A DNA stretch of 39,039 bases from Paludibacter sp. (GTDB lineage Bacteria > Bacteroidota > Bacteroidia > Bacteroidales > Paludibacteraceae), in assembly GCA_027450045.1 (NCBI GenBank), contig DAIDKM010000024.1:1-39039 (forward strand). The letters are read 5' to 3'. Positions 23,752 to 32,349 of the stretch are shown here, one piece after another. Under the pieces are notes generated by a model that searched no databases, was not told the origin of the DNA, and saw nothing but the letters and a program-made list of their open reading frames with translations. A program made the position numbers and the translations under genes. Each line of letters begins with the position of its first letter. Position 1 is the first letter of the stretch.

Positions 23752-26700
23752 TTATTCGGTTACAGGTTGAGATTTAAGTCCCTTTTTGATCAGCCCTTCA
23801 CGCCAAAAGCATTGAAGGATAGGAACCACGAACATTGTCATGATCTGAATAATCATTCCCCCGAACATCGGAATGGCCATCGGGATCATAATGTCGGCGC
23901 CTTTCCCTGTTGAGGACAAAACCGGCAGCAAAGCAATGATGGCAACGGCAGCAGTCATCATGGCAGGACGAACGCGTTGTTTTCCGGCATGAACCACGGC
24001 TTCGCGCACTGCCAATACAGTAGTCGGTTTTTCCCGTTCGAACACCTGATGAATGTAGGTTCCCATAATGACGCCGTCGTTGGTTGCAATCCCGAACAAG
24101 GCAATAAATCCTACCCAAACCGCCACACTCAGGTTGATGGTGTGCATCTGAAACATATCGCGCAGGTTGATACCGGCAATCGGGAAATTCAAAAACCAAG
24201 GCTGGCCATAGAGCCAAAGCATGATAAATCCTCCGGCAAATGCCACAAACACGCCTGAGAAATGGATTGACGAAGCAGTAACCGTTTTGAACTGAAAATA
24301 AAGCAAGAGAAAAATTAAAATCAAACTGATGGGAACCACGAGTTCCAATCTTTTGGTTGCGCGAATGTCCTGCTCGTAATTGCCTGCAAATTTGTAGGTC
24401 ACATTGGCAGGCAGGACAAGCTCGCCCGATTTAATTTTGGCTGCAATAAACTTTTGCGCATCTTGCACCACATTGACTTCCGCTTTCCCTTCTTGTTTGT
24501 CGAAGATAACGTATCCTGTCAAAAAGGTATTCTCACTGCGAATCATTTGCGGCCCTTTGGTATAGACAATGTCAGCAATTTGGCTTAATGGAATTTGAAC
24601 GCCATTCATTGCCGGGATAAGAATGTTTTTTATCTCCGCCGGCGTGGAGCGCAATTCACGTGCATAGCGTACCCTCACCGGAAAGCGTTCCCTGCCTTGC
24701 ACTGTGTTTGTCAACGTCATTCCACCGATAGCAACCTGCAACACTTGCTGCACATCGTTAACGCTCATCCCGTATCGAGCCATTGCTTCACGGTTAAGCT
24801 TTATCTCAAGATATGGAGCGCCCACAGCCCGATCGTAAAACACCGAAGAGGCCTGAATGGACGGCACTTCTTTCAGAATACGCTCAAACTGAAGTCCCGC
24901 TTTTTCGATGGATTGCAGATCCGGCCCGTATATTTTCAATCCCATTGGAGCACGCATTCCTGTCGATAACATAATCAACCGTGTTTGTATCGGTTGCAAC
25001 TTGGGGGCTGAAGTAAGTCCGGGCAAGTCGGTAACCTTTACAATCTCGTTCCAAATGTCGTCGGGGTTTTTGATTTGCGGCCTCCATTGTCGGAAATATT
25101 CGCCGTGACTGTCAGGAATCAGCAACTTGGTGTCAATATTTTTGTATCCGTTGGTTTTCTCGTTATACGTAGTTCCATCTTTCAACACAAAAGCGCCGTT
25201 TCTGTCAGTTTTAAACCGCATGCGATTTCCGTCTTTGTCCAACGCATATTCCGATTTGTAGTCGATGGTATTCTCAAACATCTGCACCGGCGCCGGATCG
25301 AGGGCGGAATTTACGCGCCCCCATTTGCCAACAGCCACATTCACTTCGGGAATACTTGAAAGCCGTTGATCTAATTTTCGGATATAATCAATGTTTTGCT
25401 GAATGCCGGCATGAGGCATACTGGTAGGCATCAGCAGGAAAGTCCCTTCATCAAGTGACGGCATAAACTCCTGACCAATGCCCGGAAAGGTTTTGGCAAT
25501 GGCAGTCCAACCCGAAGTTTGTTCTATTTTCCAACCTATTGCATCAAAACTTTTGGAAACAACGCCAAAGACTTTATTAAATCCCAACCAGATGAGCAGT
25601 CCAAACAGCAAAGTGACTATCGGAAGGGTCATAAATTTCCATTTGTTTTGCAAACACCACCGCAAAATGGGTTCGTAGTGTCTGATCATTAATGTAAACA
25701 ACGTCAGGATAAGGGCAATGATGCCACCCACAAACAAGAAGTTGATAAAGGCATTGTTGGAAGCTCCCAACGGCAGCCATTCGATGGTCAGATAATACAA
25801 AACAACCAATAAAACAATGCCGATGTTGATGAATTCAGGGAATCGTTTTCGTTTCTCCCGCCAACGGTGAGCAAACAGATTGTTCAGTCCGATTAACGAT
25901 AAAGCGAGCGCTGCCGGTATTCCCCAAAGAATGGTAAAAAAGATACCTGCGACAATCAAGATGATATTCCAGCCGTGTTTGATCTTTTTTCTGTCAAAGC
26001 GCAGCGAAAAAATAATATGTGCCAGCGTTGGCAATACAAGGATTCCCAAAATAAAGGAAGCAATCAGCGCAAACGTCTTGGTAAATGCCAACGGGTGAAA
26101 CAGTTTTCCTTCGGCTGCTTGCATGGCAAACACCGGCAGGAAACTTACTACGGTAGTTGCCAATGCAGTAATAATAGCCGGCGAAACTTCCGCCATAGCG
26201 GCAAGAATCACGTTGTTGACCTGATCTTTTGAAATATCCTTGTTTTCGGGCATTTCCAAATGCCGGATAATGTTCTCGACAAACACAATCCCCACATCGA
26301 CCATCACACCAATAGCAATGGCTATACCCGAAAGCGCTACAATGTTAGCTTCGACGTTTAACCATTTCATGGCAATGAACGTCATCAAGACCCCAATAGG
26401 AAGCAAACCGGATACCAGAATGGAAGCCCTGAGATTCATCATCAAAATAATGATGACAAGAATACTGATCAGGATTTCGTGCGAAAGCGCTGTTTGCAAG
26501 GTTCCAATGGTTTCGCGAATCAATGTAGAACGGTCATAAAAAGGTACAATGGTCACCTTTGAGACAGATCCGTCTGCCAACTTTTTGGATGGCAACCCGG
26601 GAGCAATCTCCTTAATCTTTTCCTTTACATTATTAATGACCGCCATCGGATTTGAACCATAACGTGCAACAACAACACCACCGACAGCTTCCACGCCATC

Positions 26701-27588
26701 TTTGTCCAATCCTCCACGGCGGGTTGCAGGGCCATAAGATACATGAGCCACATCTTCCACTCTGACCGGAACATTGTTTTTCGAGGTGACAACTGCTTCT
26801 TTCAGGTCTTCCAGATTCTTAATATACCCCAATCCACGGATTATATATTCAACCCTGTTTAATTCAATTGTTTCAGCACCAATATCGAGGTTTGATTTAC
26901 GCACTGCATTCATCACATCCATTACCGAAACCCCATACGCTTTCATCGCCTCGGGATTGATGTCAACCTGATATTCCTTCACATACCCTCCAACCGACGC
27001 AACCTCCGATACGCCATCTGCCGATGACAACCCATACTTCACATAAAAATCCTGTATCGTTCTCAATTCCTGAGGATCCCAACCACCTGTCGGTTTTCCT
27101 GTTTTTACATCCCGCCCTTCGAGCGTGTACCAGTAAACCTGTCCCAGAGCCGTAGCATCCGGGCCTAAAGTAGGTTGAACTCCGGGTGGCAATGTACCTG
27201 CCGGCAAGGAGTTGAGCTTTTCAAGAATCCGTGAACGACTCCAATAGAATTCAATATTATCCTTGAAGATGATGTAGATAAAGGACATTCCAAACATCGA
27301 AGTGCTGCGAATGGTTTTTACTCCGGGGATACCTAATAAAGCGGTTGTGAGCGGATAGGTAATCTGATCATCAATATCCTGAGGCGAACGTCCCATCCAT
27401 TCGGTAGCGACGATCTGTTGATTATCGCCAATGTCAGGAATGGCATCAACCGGAATAGGATCACGTGGCAATATGCTTGTTTGCCAATCGAAAGGGGCAT
27501 ATACAATTCCCAACAAAATAAATGCTACCAGAATCAAGATGGTAACCAATCTGTTTTCGAGGAAGAATTTGATGATTTTTTGTAACAT
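23752..27588 (-). CDS. cusA: Heavy-metal RND efflux permease (CusA/CzcA family)
   Basis: A 1278-residue inner-membrane pump that drives metal export through the CusCBA complex with the proton gradient. Family marks are VDAIPDIGDNQQIV (47-60), the TM4 signature GVMVDVGIVFVEN (427-439) with D431 in the proton-relay position, and GIATNDGVIMGTY (1166-1178). It is about 230 residues longer than E. coli CusA (1047). One extra block at about 535-640 adds several hydrophobic segments, and another lies at about 775-845 in the periplasmic part. The IMLSTGM segment (872-878) matches the region of CusA that carries a metal-binding methionine, so Cu(I)/Ag(I) is favoured over Zn/Co; this is inference. It is the first gene of cusA-tolC-cusB-CDF. 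Confidence 0.93.
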   Translation of the reverse strand: MLQKIIKFFLENRLVTILILVAFILLGIVYAPFDWQTSILPRDPIPVDAIPDIGDNQQIVATEWMGRSPQDIDDQITYPLTTALLGIPGVKTIRSTSMFGMSFIYIIFKDNIEFYWSRSRILEKLNSLPAGTLPPGVQPTLGPDATALGQVYWYTLEGRDVKTGKPTGGWDPQELRTIQDFYVKYGLSSADGVSEVASVGGYVKEYQVDINPEAMKAYGVSVMDVMNAVRKSNLDIGAETIELNRVEYIIRGLGYIKNLEDLKEAVVTSKNNVPVRVEDVAHVSYGPATRRGGLDKDGVEAVGGVVVARYGSNPMAVINNVKEKIKEIAPGLPSKKLADGSVSKVTIVPFYDRSTLIRETIGTLQTALSHEILISILVIIILMMNLRASILVSGLLPIGVLMTFIAMKWLNVEANIVALSGIAIAIGVMVDVGIVFVENIIRHLEMPENKDISKDQVNNVILAAMAEVSPAIITALATTVVSFLPVFAMQAAEGKLFHPLAFTKTFALIASFILGILVLPTLAHIIFSLRFDRKKIKHGWNIILIVAGIFFTILWGIPAALALSLIGLNNLFAHRWREKRKRFPEFINIGIVLLVVLYYLTIEWLPLGASNNAFINFLFVGGIIALILTLFTLMIRHYEPILRWCLQNKWKFMTLPIVTLLFGLLIWLGFNKVFGVVSKSFDAIGWKIEQTSGWTAIAKTFPGIGQEFMPSLDEGTFLLMPTSMPHAGIQQNIDYIRKLDQRLSSIPEVNVAVGKWGRVNSALDPAPVQMFENTIDYKSEYALDKDGNRMRFKTDRNGAFVLKDGTTYNEKTNGYKNIDTKLLIPDSHGEYFRQWRPQIKNPDDIWNEIVKVTDLPGLTSAPKLQPIQTRLIMLSTGMRAPMGLKIYGPDLQSIEKAGLQFERILKEVPSIQASSVFYDRAVGAPYLEIKLNREAMARYGMSVNDVQQVLQVAIGGMTLTNTVQGRERFPVRVRYARELRSTPAEIKNILIPAMNGVQIPLSQIADIVYTKGPQMIRSENTFLTGYVIFDKQEGKAEVNVVQDAQKFIAAKIKSGELVLPANVTYKFAGNYEQDIRATKRLELVVPISLILIFLLLYFQFKTVTASSIHFSGVFVAFAGGFIMLWLYGQPWFLNFPIAGINLRDMFQMHTINLSVAVWVGFIALFGIATNDGVIMGTYIHQVFEREKPTTVLAVREAVVHAGKQRVRPAMMTAAVAIIALLPVLSSTGKGADIMIPMAIPMFGGMIIQIMTMFVVPILQCFWREGLIKKGLKSQPVTE

Positions 27589-27919
27589 GTAGATGAATTC
27601 TCTTTCCGGTTTGGAAGTGATGATTTGATGATACAGTTAAGTGATATGAACCCTATAATGTCGTGTTTTGAATGCTAGCGTTAGTCCCCTTTCTGACCTC
27701 ATCCGCCGTTCGGGCACTTTCTCGACCTCTTCCACCCTTGCGGGCACCTTCTCCAAATGGAGAAGGAAAAAGGAAGCTGGATTTTGGGAGAAGGAAAATG
27801 GATTCGTTTGTTTATGTGAAACGTTGCCATTACAACTTACAAAGAGGGTACTATCCTATTTGTTTTCTGCGAATTATTAGCTGCAACATAGCGATCCGTA
27901 CTCTTTGGACAACGAAAGA
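27589..27919. other. 331-bp gap upstream of cusA
   Basis: No gene is seen. The gap contains one copy of the interspersed repeat (27690-27774). I could not recognise a TAnnTTTG promoter for cusA on the minus strand, so cusA may be read from an upstream start or from a promoter of another type. Confidence 0.6.
27690..27774. repeat. Interspersed repeat, copy A (with internal duplication)
   Basis: Shares TTTCTGACCTCATCCGCC, GGGCACCTTCTCC and the small palindrome CCTTCTCCAAATGGAGAAGG with copies at 34411-34465 and 38141-38194. Here the left part (GACCTC...GGGCAC) is duplicated with a 29-bp offset (27695 and 27724). Confidence 0.8.
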
Positions 27920-28165
27920 TTATTTGCGCGACGAACCTTTGTGGTGAGGAAACAAATAAAACTTCAAATTCTTACGGAACACGATGATATGCGCCAAAAT
28001 CAAACCAAACAGAACCAGGCCATTGGTTTTGTGAATTGCCATCAAGAAATCGTTATCCACGCCTATTACCATCACAAAAATAGTAATAAATTGAGTGATA
28101 GCACTTATTAATAGAATGATTAATGTGATTTGACGAACGATTTGACCGGGTGTTTTTTTACTCAT
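27920..28165 (-). CDS. Small two-helix membrane protein, possibly DUF4405-like
   Basis: An 81-residue protein with two membrane segments (ITLIILLISAITQFITIFVMV, about 13-33, and NGLVLFGLILAHIIVFR, about 48-64). Histidines at H45 (AIHKTNG) and H59 (LAHIIVF) on the second helix resemble the haem-ligand spacing of small cytochrome-b-like DUF4405 proteins; this assignment is tentative. It ends in a basic tail (FPHHKGSSRK). It lies between the HMBD lipoprotein gene and cusA on the same strand, so a role in the metal island, perhaps redox, is possible. Confidence 0.6.
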   Translation of the reverse strand: MSKKTPGQIVRQITLIILLISAITQFITIFVMVIGVDNDFLMAIHKTNGLVLFGLILAHIIVFRKNLKFYLFPHHKGSSRK

Positions 28166-28252
28166 AACGATGAAATTAAAGAATGCAACATGCCATCATC
28201 CAACGAAGGCTCTTTCAGCGAAAGAATACGATAGGCTGTTGCATCCGTCAGT

Positions 28253-28492
28253 TTAGTTGTGAACTGTTACCTTGACTGTGTCGGATACCGTCTTTGGAAC
28301 AAGCGTCATTCCGCATATCGGACAATTACCGGGTTTGTTGCTAATTACCTGTGGATGCATGGTGCATGTGTAGATCACCTTTTGATGACTTGAGGTTTCT
28401 GTTGTTTGTTGATTGTTTTTGGCGGTTCCGTTACAGGCAGCTACGATAAATAAACCGGCAACAACGGCAAGTAGAGCAAATTTCTTTTTCAT
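28253..28492 (-). CDS. Heavy-metal-binding domain (HMBD) lipoprotein
   Basis: A 79-residue lipoprotein with signal MKKKFALLAVVAGLFIVAAC (lipidated C20). Residues 41-66 form one HMBD (YTCTMHPQVISNKPGNCPIC then GMTLVP) with ligands C43, M45, H46, C57, C60 and M62. It is likely tethered to the periplasmic face as a metal-binding or chaperone protein feeding the adjacent CusA/CusB pump, whose CusB carries the same domain. It lies 87 bp upstream of the small membrane protein gene. Confidence 0.85.
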   Translation of the reverse strand: MKKKFALLAVVAGLFIVAACNGTAKNNQQTTETSSHQKVIYTCTMHPQVISNKPGNCPICGMTLVPKTVSDTVKVTVHN

Positions 28493-28603
28493 ACGAATGT
28501 TTTTTTAATTGTTAATAGGACGTGTGGAACTCGCAAATAATCATGATTTTGAGTTTAATCCTGATTAAATACTCGTTTCATGTTGTAGAAAATTAAATGT
28601 GGA

Positions 28604-28632
28604 GGATGAATATTGCATGTAATTATTCATCC
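28604..28632. repeat. Inverted repeat between CopA and HMBD lipoprotein genes
   Basis: GGATGAATA (28604-28612) and its exact complement TATTCATCC (28624-28632) enclose 11 nt in the 223-bp gap downstream of the P-type ATPase. No T-tract follows on the minus strand. It could be an operator for the downstream cluster or a 3' mRNA hairpin. Confidence 0.45.
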
Positions 28633-28715
28633 CGATTGTGTTGAACGAACATGCTCGTTTATTAAACTGAAAGAATCGAATGCTATGGATTTATGCTATA
28701 TTGATGACGATTTTT

Positions 28716-30956
28716 TTATTTTTTTCGTAGTCTCAACGCATTTGATATTACCGATACTGAACTGAAACTCATAGCGGTGGCTGCAATCATGGGACTAAGT
28801 AAAATTCCAAAAAATGGATATAACAATCCTGCTGCAACAGGCACTCCAAGTAAATTGTAAAAGAAGGCAAAGAATAAATTTTGTTTGATATTCCGCATGA
28901 CGGCACTGCTAAGTTCCTTTGCCCGTGCAATTCCATTCAGGTCGCCTTTTACCAGCGTAATTTCAGCGCTTTGCATGGCAATGTCAGTGCCTGTTCCCAT
29001 TGCAATCCCAATGTTGGCTTGCGCCAAGGCCGGTGCATCATTAATACCATCGCCTGCCATTGCCACAATATGGCCTTGCTCTTGCAATTCCTTTATCTTT
29101 TTATATTTGTCATCAGGAAGACAATCTGCTTTGAATCCATCTAAATGCAACTCAGCGGCAACGGCTTTGGCCGTAATTTCATTATCGCCGGTAAACATGA
29201 TCACTTTTACCCCCATCTTTTGTAATGCCTTTATCGCTTTAGCCGAAGTTTCCTTAATTTTGTCGGTTACTCCGATAATACCTTCTACCGAGTGATCTAA
29301 AAGTAAAAACATGACCGTTTGTCCTGAAAGCTGCCATTCTTCGACTAATTTCTTTTTATCGTCATTCAGTGATGCTTTAAAGTCTTCCAGTAATCGTTGA
29401 TTACCAAGTCCCATCTTTTTCCCCTTGTACAAGGCTTGTACCCCTTTGCCTGTGATAGATTCAAAATCTTCTAATTTTGTCAACCCGATGTTTTTCTCCT
29501 TGGCTCCTTTCACAATGGCTTCGGCAAGAGGATGCTCACTATTGGTGTCTATTGAAGCCGCAAGCATTAGAATATCCTCATCGCTTAATGTGCCAAAGGA
29601 TTTAAATCCTTTCAGACTTGGTTTACCTTCAGTAATGGTTCCGGTCTTGTCAATAATGAGGGTGTCAACTTTATTCATTTCTTCCATTGCACGCGCATCT
29701 TTTACTAAAATACCCGATTGTGCTCCACGACCGGTGCCCACCATGATTGACATGGGAGTTGCTAATCCAAGAGCACAGGGACAGGCGATAATCAATACGG
29801 ATACTGCATTTACAAAAGCATAAACTAAAGCCGGTTGTGGCCCCCAGAATGCCCATATTGCAAACGTGATCAATGAAATGGCTATAATGATCTGCACAAA
29901 ATACTTAGCGACAACATCTGCCAATTTTTGTATGGGCGCTCTTGACCGGCTTGCTTCGTTTACCATTTCGATAATCCGTGCCAACAAGGTGTCGTTGCCC
30001 ACTTTTTCAGCTTTCATTTCAAAAACGGTTTTCCCGTTGATTGTTCCTCCCGTTGCCTTGTCACCTTTCGATTTATCAACCGGCATGGGTTCGCCTGATA
30101 TCATGCTTTCATCTATAATGGCGGTACCTTTTGTAATTGTTCCGTCAACAGGGATTTTTTCACCCGGCTTCACCCTAAGCATATCGCCAACCTGCACCTC
30201 TTCAAGGGGAATTTCCTGTTCTTCTCCATTACGAATTACCCTTGCTATGGGCGGGACAAGATTAAGTAACCCTTTAATGGCCGAATTGGTTTTACTGTGT
30301 GCTTTTAGCTCCAGGACTTGACCTAATAGCACTAAAGTAAGTATCACAGCCGATGCTTCGAAATAGAGATGAACATTCCCTTGTAAGTCTTTAAACTGTG
30401 CCGGAAATAACCCGGGAAACAAAAGGCCGAATAGGCTGAACAGATAAGCAACGCCAACCCCTATGGAAATTAGCGTCCACATATTTGGTGACCATCTTCG
30501 AATGGAATTCCACCCCCGGATAAAGAATTGCCAGCCGGAATAAAAAACTACAGGTGTGGCTAAAGCGAATTCTATCCAGTTCAGGCCTTTCTGCGAAATA
30601 ACGGCATTGAGATGAAGAAAGGGGATAAGGCTGGACATGGCAATAATAAATACCGGAACACTAAATGCTACAGCAATCCAAAACTTTTTTGTCATTTTTT
30701 GGTAGGCCTTCTCTTCATCGCTTGTTTCAACTCCTTTTTCAGGAACCAGCGTCATACCGCATTTAGGACATGAACCCGGCTTATCACTTTTAACCTCGGG
30801 ATGCATGGGGCAGGTATAAATAACCTCCGAATGCTGAATACTTTCTTCTTTGTTCAGGTGCATGCCGCAAACAGGGCAATCACCAGGGCTGTCGTAGGTT
30901 TTATCCCCTTCGCATCGCATGGGGCAACTATATTGTTTGACAAGATTATGATCCAT
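28716..30956 (-). CDS. copA: Cu(I)-type P1B heavy-metal ATPase with two N-terminal HMBDs
   Basis: A 746-residue inner-membrane pump that exports Cu(I)/Ag(I) using ATP. Instead of HMA domains, the N-terminus has two heavy-metal-binding domains: residues 9-34 (YSCPMRCEG...CPVCGM) and 47-72 (YTCPMHPEV...CPKCGM). Core motifs are all present: SGEP (287-290), the metal-site CPC (392-394), DKTGT with phosphorylated D436, HP (475-476), GDGIND (635-640), and in the last helices YN (700-701) plus M729/S732/S733, the pattern of P1B-1 Cu(I) pumps. It lies 74 bp downstream of a SHOCT gene on the same strand. The catalytic part has normal length and no lesions. Confidence 0.94.
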   Translation of the reverse strand: MDHNLVKQYSCPMRCEGDKTYDSPGDCPVCGMHLNKEESIQHSEVIYTCPMHPEVKSDKPGSCPKCGMTLVPEKGVETSDEEKAYQKMTKKFWIAVAFSVPVFIIAMSSLIPFLHLNAVISQKGLNWIEFALATPVVFYSGWQFFIRGWNSIRRWSPNMWTLISIGVGVAYLFSLFGLLFPGLFPAQFKDLQGNVHLYFEASAVILTLVLLGQVLELKAHSKTNSAIKGLLNLVPPIARVIRNGEEQEIPLEEVQVGDMLRVKPGEKIPVDGTITKGTAIIDESMISGEPMPVDKSKGDKATGGTINGKTVFEMKAEKVGNDTLLARIIEMVNEASRSRAPIQKLADVVAKYFVQIIIAISLITFAIWAFWGPQPALVYAFVNAVSVLIIACPCALGLATPMSIMVGTGRGAQSGILVKDARAMEEMNKVDTLIIDKTGTITEGKPSLKGFKSFGTLSDEDILMLAASIDTNSEHPLAEAIVKGAKEKNIGLTKLEDFESITGKGVQALYKGKKMGLGNQRLLEDFKASLNDDKKKLVEEWQLSGQTVMFLLLDHSVEGIIGVTDKIKETSAKAIKALQKMGVKVIMFTGDNEITAKAVAAELHLDGFKADCLPDDKYKKIKELQEQGHIVAMAGDGINDAPALAQANIGIAMGTGTDIAMQSAEITLVKGDLNGIARAKELSSAVMRNIKQNLFFAFFYNLLGVPVAAGLLYPFFGILLSPMIAATAMSFSSVSVISNALRLRKK

Positions 30957-31030
30957 GATTTAGTGTTTTAATAAACTCCAGAAAGAAAATATTGGTTTGT
31001 GAATTTTATCATCCGAAAAAATAAATTCTA

Positions 31031-31267
31031 TTATGGTTCAATAGATTTCTTCATTTCCTCAAATTCCTCTTTGCTGATCTCTCCCTTGGCAAAACGTTTT
31101 CTCAATACGTCAAGCGCCGATTTGCCATTGTCTTCTTGTGATTTATTGTAGTAATTTATTGCTTTTATAATCCCCAAAATGATGAGAATCAGTATGACAA
31201 GTCCTACAATCCAGCCAAAACCCATTCCCCAGCCTATTCCGCAACCCATTCCATGAAATCCGTACAT
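31031..31267 (-). CDS. SHOCT domain small membrane protein (copy 1)
   Basis: A 78-residue protein: a Gly/Met/His-rich start (MYGFHGMGCGIGWGMGFGW), one membrane helix (IVGLVILILIILGIIKAI), and a C-terminal SHOCT domain (ALDVLRKRFAKGEISKEEFEEM). It is paralogous to 34001-34225. Unusually for this phylum the start codon has a strong Shine-Dalgarno sequence (AAGGAGG, 6 nt before ATG; 31274-31280), which fixes the start. It is encoded just upstream of copA. The function of these proteins is unknown; the Met/His-rich head and the neighbourhood suggest contact with metal. Confidence 0.85.
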   Translation of the reverse strand: MYGFHGMGCGIGWGMGFGWIVGLVILILIILGIIKAINYYNKSQEDNGKSALDVLRKRFAKGEISKEEFEEMKKSIEP

Positions 31268-31320
31268 AATATGCCTCCTTGAAAATTTAATTTAGCACAA
31301 TCTTTGCTTCATATCATCAC

Positions 31321-31707
31321 TTAAAGTGATTCGATAACCCGTTCAAGTTTTTGTTTTATTTCTCCGGCTATTTTGTCAAGTTCCGGGTTTTCAACTGCCA
31401 TCATCAAAGCGACCGGATCAATGGCGGCAACTTCAATTTCATTTTTGCTCAATTCCTGAATAACAATGTTGCAAGGGAGCATGGTGCCGATCTTGTCTTC
31501 CTGTTCCAATGCCCTGTAAGCAAAAGGAGGATTGCATGCCCCGAGTATTTTGTATCGTCGAAAATCGATATTCAGTTTCTCTTTTATCTTTTCATGAAGA
31601 TCAATTTCCGTGAGAGCAGCAAAGCCTTCATTATGTAACGCCTCTTTTAATAAATCAACGACTTGATCAAAATCTGCGTTTACTGTTTTATTGATGTAAT
31701 ATTTCAT
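31321..31707 (-). CDS. DUF302 domain protein
   Basis: A 128-residue soluble protein covering one complete DUF302 domain: FDQVVDLLKEALHNEGFAAL at the start, YKILGACNPPFAYRALEQED in the middle (about 52-71) and MLPCNIVIQEL (about 76-86). Two cysteines lie at conserved positions (ACNPP, LPCN). The family is widespread, often found near metal and sulfur genes, and has no assigned reaction. It lies 53 bp upstream of the SHOCT gene, on the same strand. Confidence 0.88.
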   Translation of the reverse strand: MKYYINKTVNADFDQVVDLLKEALHNEGFAALTEIDLHEKIKEKLNIDFRRYKILGACNPPFAYRALEQEDKIGTMLPCNIVIQELSKNEIEVAAIDPVALMMAVENPELDKIAGEIKQKLERVIESL

Positions 31708-31877
31708 GTGAATTTGTTTTATTTTTTACACTAAGGACATAGGAACTCCATGACAAAAGACAATAATAATCTTGCGTGTGTCAAAATACAAAAATATTTT
31801 CAACATGCTTATTTCATCTTGCTTGTTGATTACTTGGCTTTAGTTACCATGTCTTTTTAATTTAGCAGTATATGCTT

Positions 31878-32219
31878 TTATACAGCAAAGATTCCTTCTT
31901 CGTCGGTTCTGACCTTATATACTTCATCGACAGGCGACACGATGATCATACCATCTCCCTTATAGCCAGTTCTTCCATTTTGCCTAATGATATCAATTAT
32001 TTTTTGAACATGTTCGTCGGCTACTAAAATCTCGAGTTTAATGACTCTGTAAGCATCAATAAAAGAGTATTTCTCACTGAGATGTTCTTGTTCATGGTCG
32101 GAATACATGCCCGTGCCTTCACAATCAACTATGGTCATGGAACAAAACCCATTGCTTCTGAGGGCATTATTCACTTCCGCGAATTTCCTGTGCCTTATAT
32201 ATGCTTTTATTAATTTCAT
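31878..32219 (-). CDS. PII-family signalling protein with metal-island context (PII-NG-like)
   Basis: A 113-residue PII-like protein. The fold is evident from MKLIKAYIRHRKFAEVNNAL at the start, MTIVDCEGTG before the T-loop, the B-loop TGYKGDGMIIV (84-94) and the C-terminal VRTDEEG. The T-loop (about 36-55) lacks the GRQKGH and uridylylated tyrosine context of GlnB/GlnK and instead has an acidic, His-containing stretch (SDHEQEHLSEKYSF) that could bind metal. A distinct PII subgroup encoded next to RND heavy-metal pumps (PII-NG) is known from comparative genomics, and this gene fits it. It is not linked to amtB or nitrogen genes. The probable role is to sense nucleotide or metal state for the efflux machinery; this is inference. 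Confidence 0.8.
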   Translation of the reverse strand: MKLIKAYIRHRKFAEVNNALRSNGFCSMTIVDCEGTGMYSDHEQEHLSEKYSFIDAYRVIKLEILVADEHVQKIIDIIRQNGRTGYKGDGMIIVSPVDEVYKVRTDEEGIFAV

Positions 32220-32289
32220 TGTTCTGAACCAATTAATTGGAGTCTTTTATAAGTCCTGCATCTTCTCTCAAATGACTGCTTTGATTTTT

Positions 32290-32324
32290 CTTGAAAGACA
32301 TTGTTCCTGACAATGTCTTTCAAG
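32290..32324 (-). other. Strong 15-bp hairpin after the Met-rich gene
   Basis: CTTGAAAGACATTGT and its exact complement enclose the 5-nt loop TCCTG, a perfect 15-bp stem 25 nt beyond the stop codon of the Met-rich gene and 70 nt upstream of the PII-like gene. On the minus strand it is followed by A residues, so it lacks the T-tract of an intrinsic terminator. It may protect the 3' end, lower read-through, or be an operator. Confidence 0.55.
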
Positions 32325-32349
32325 CCATAAAATCATTTTAGTGCTGAAG

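Noticed and set aside
23798-24217. Open frame of 139 codons on the minus strand inside cusA
   Set aside because: It is an alternate-frame shadow of a well-conserved RND pump gene.
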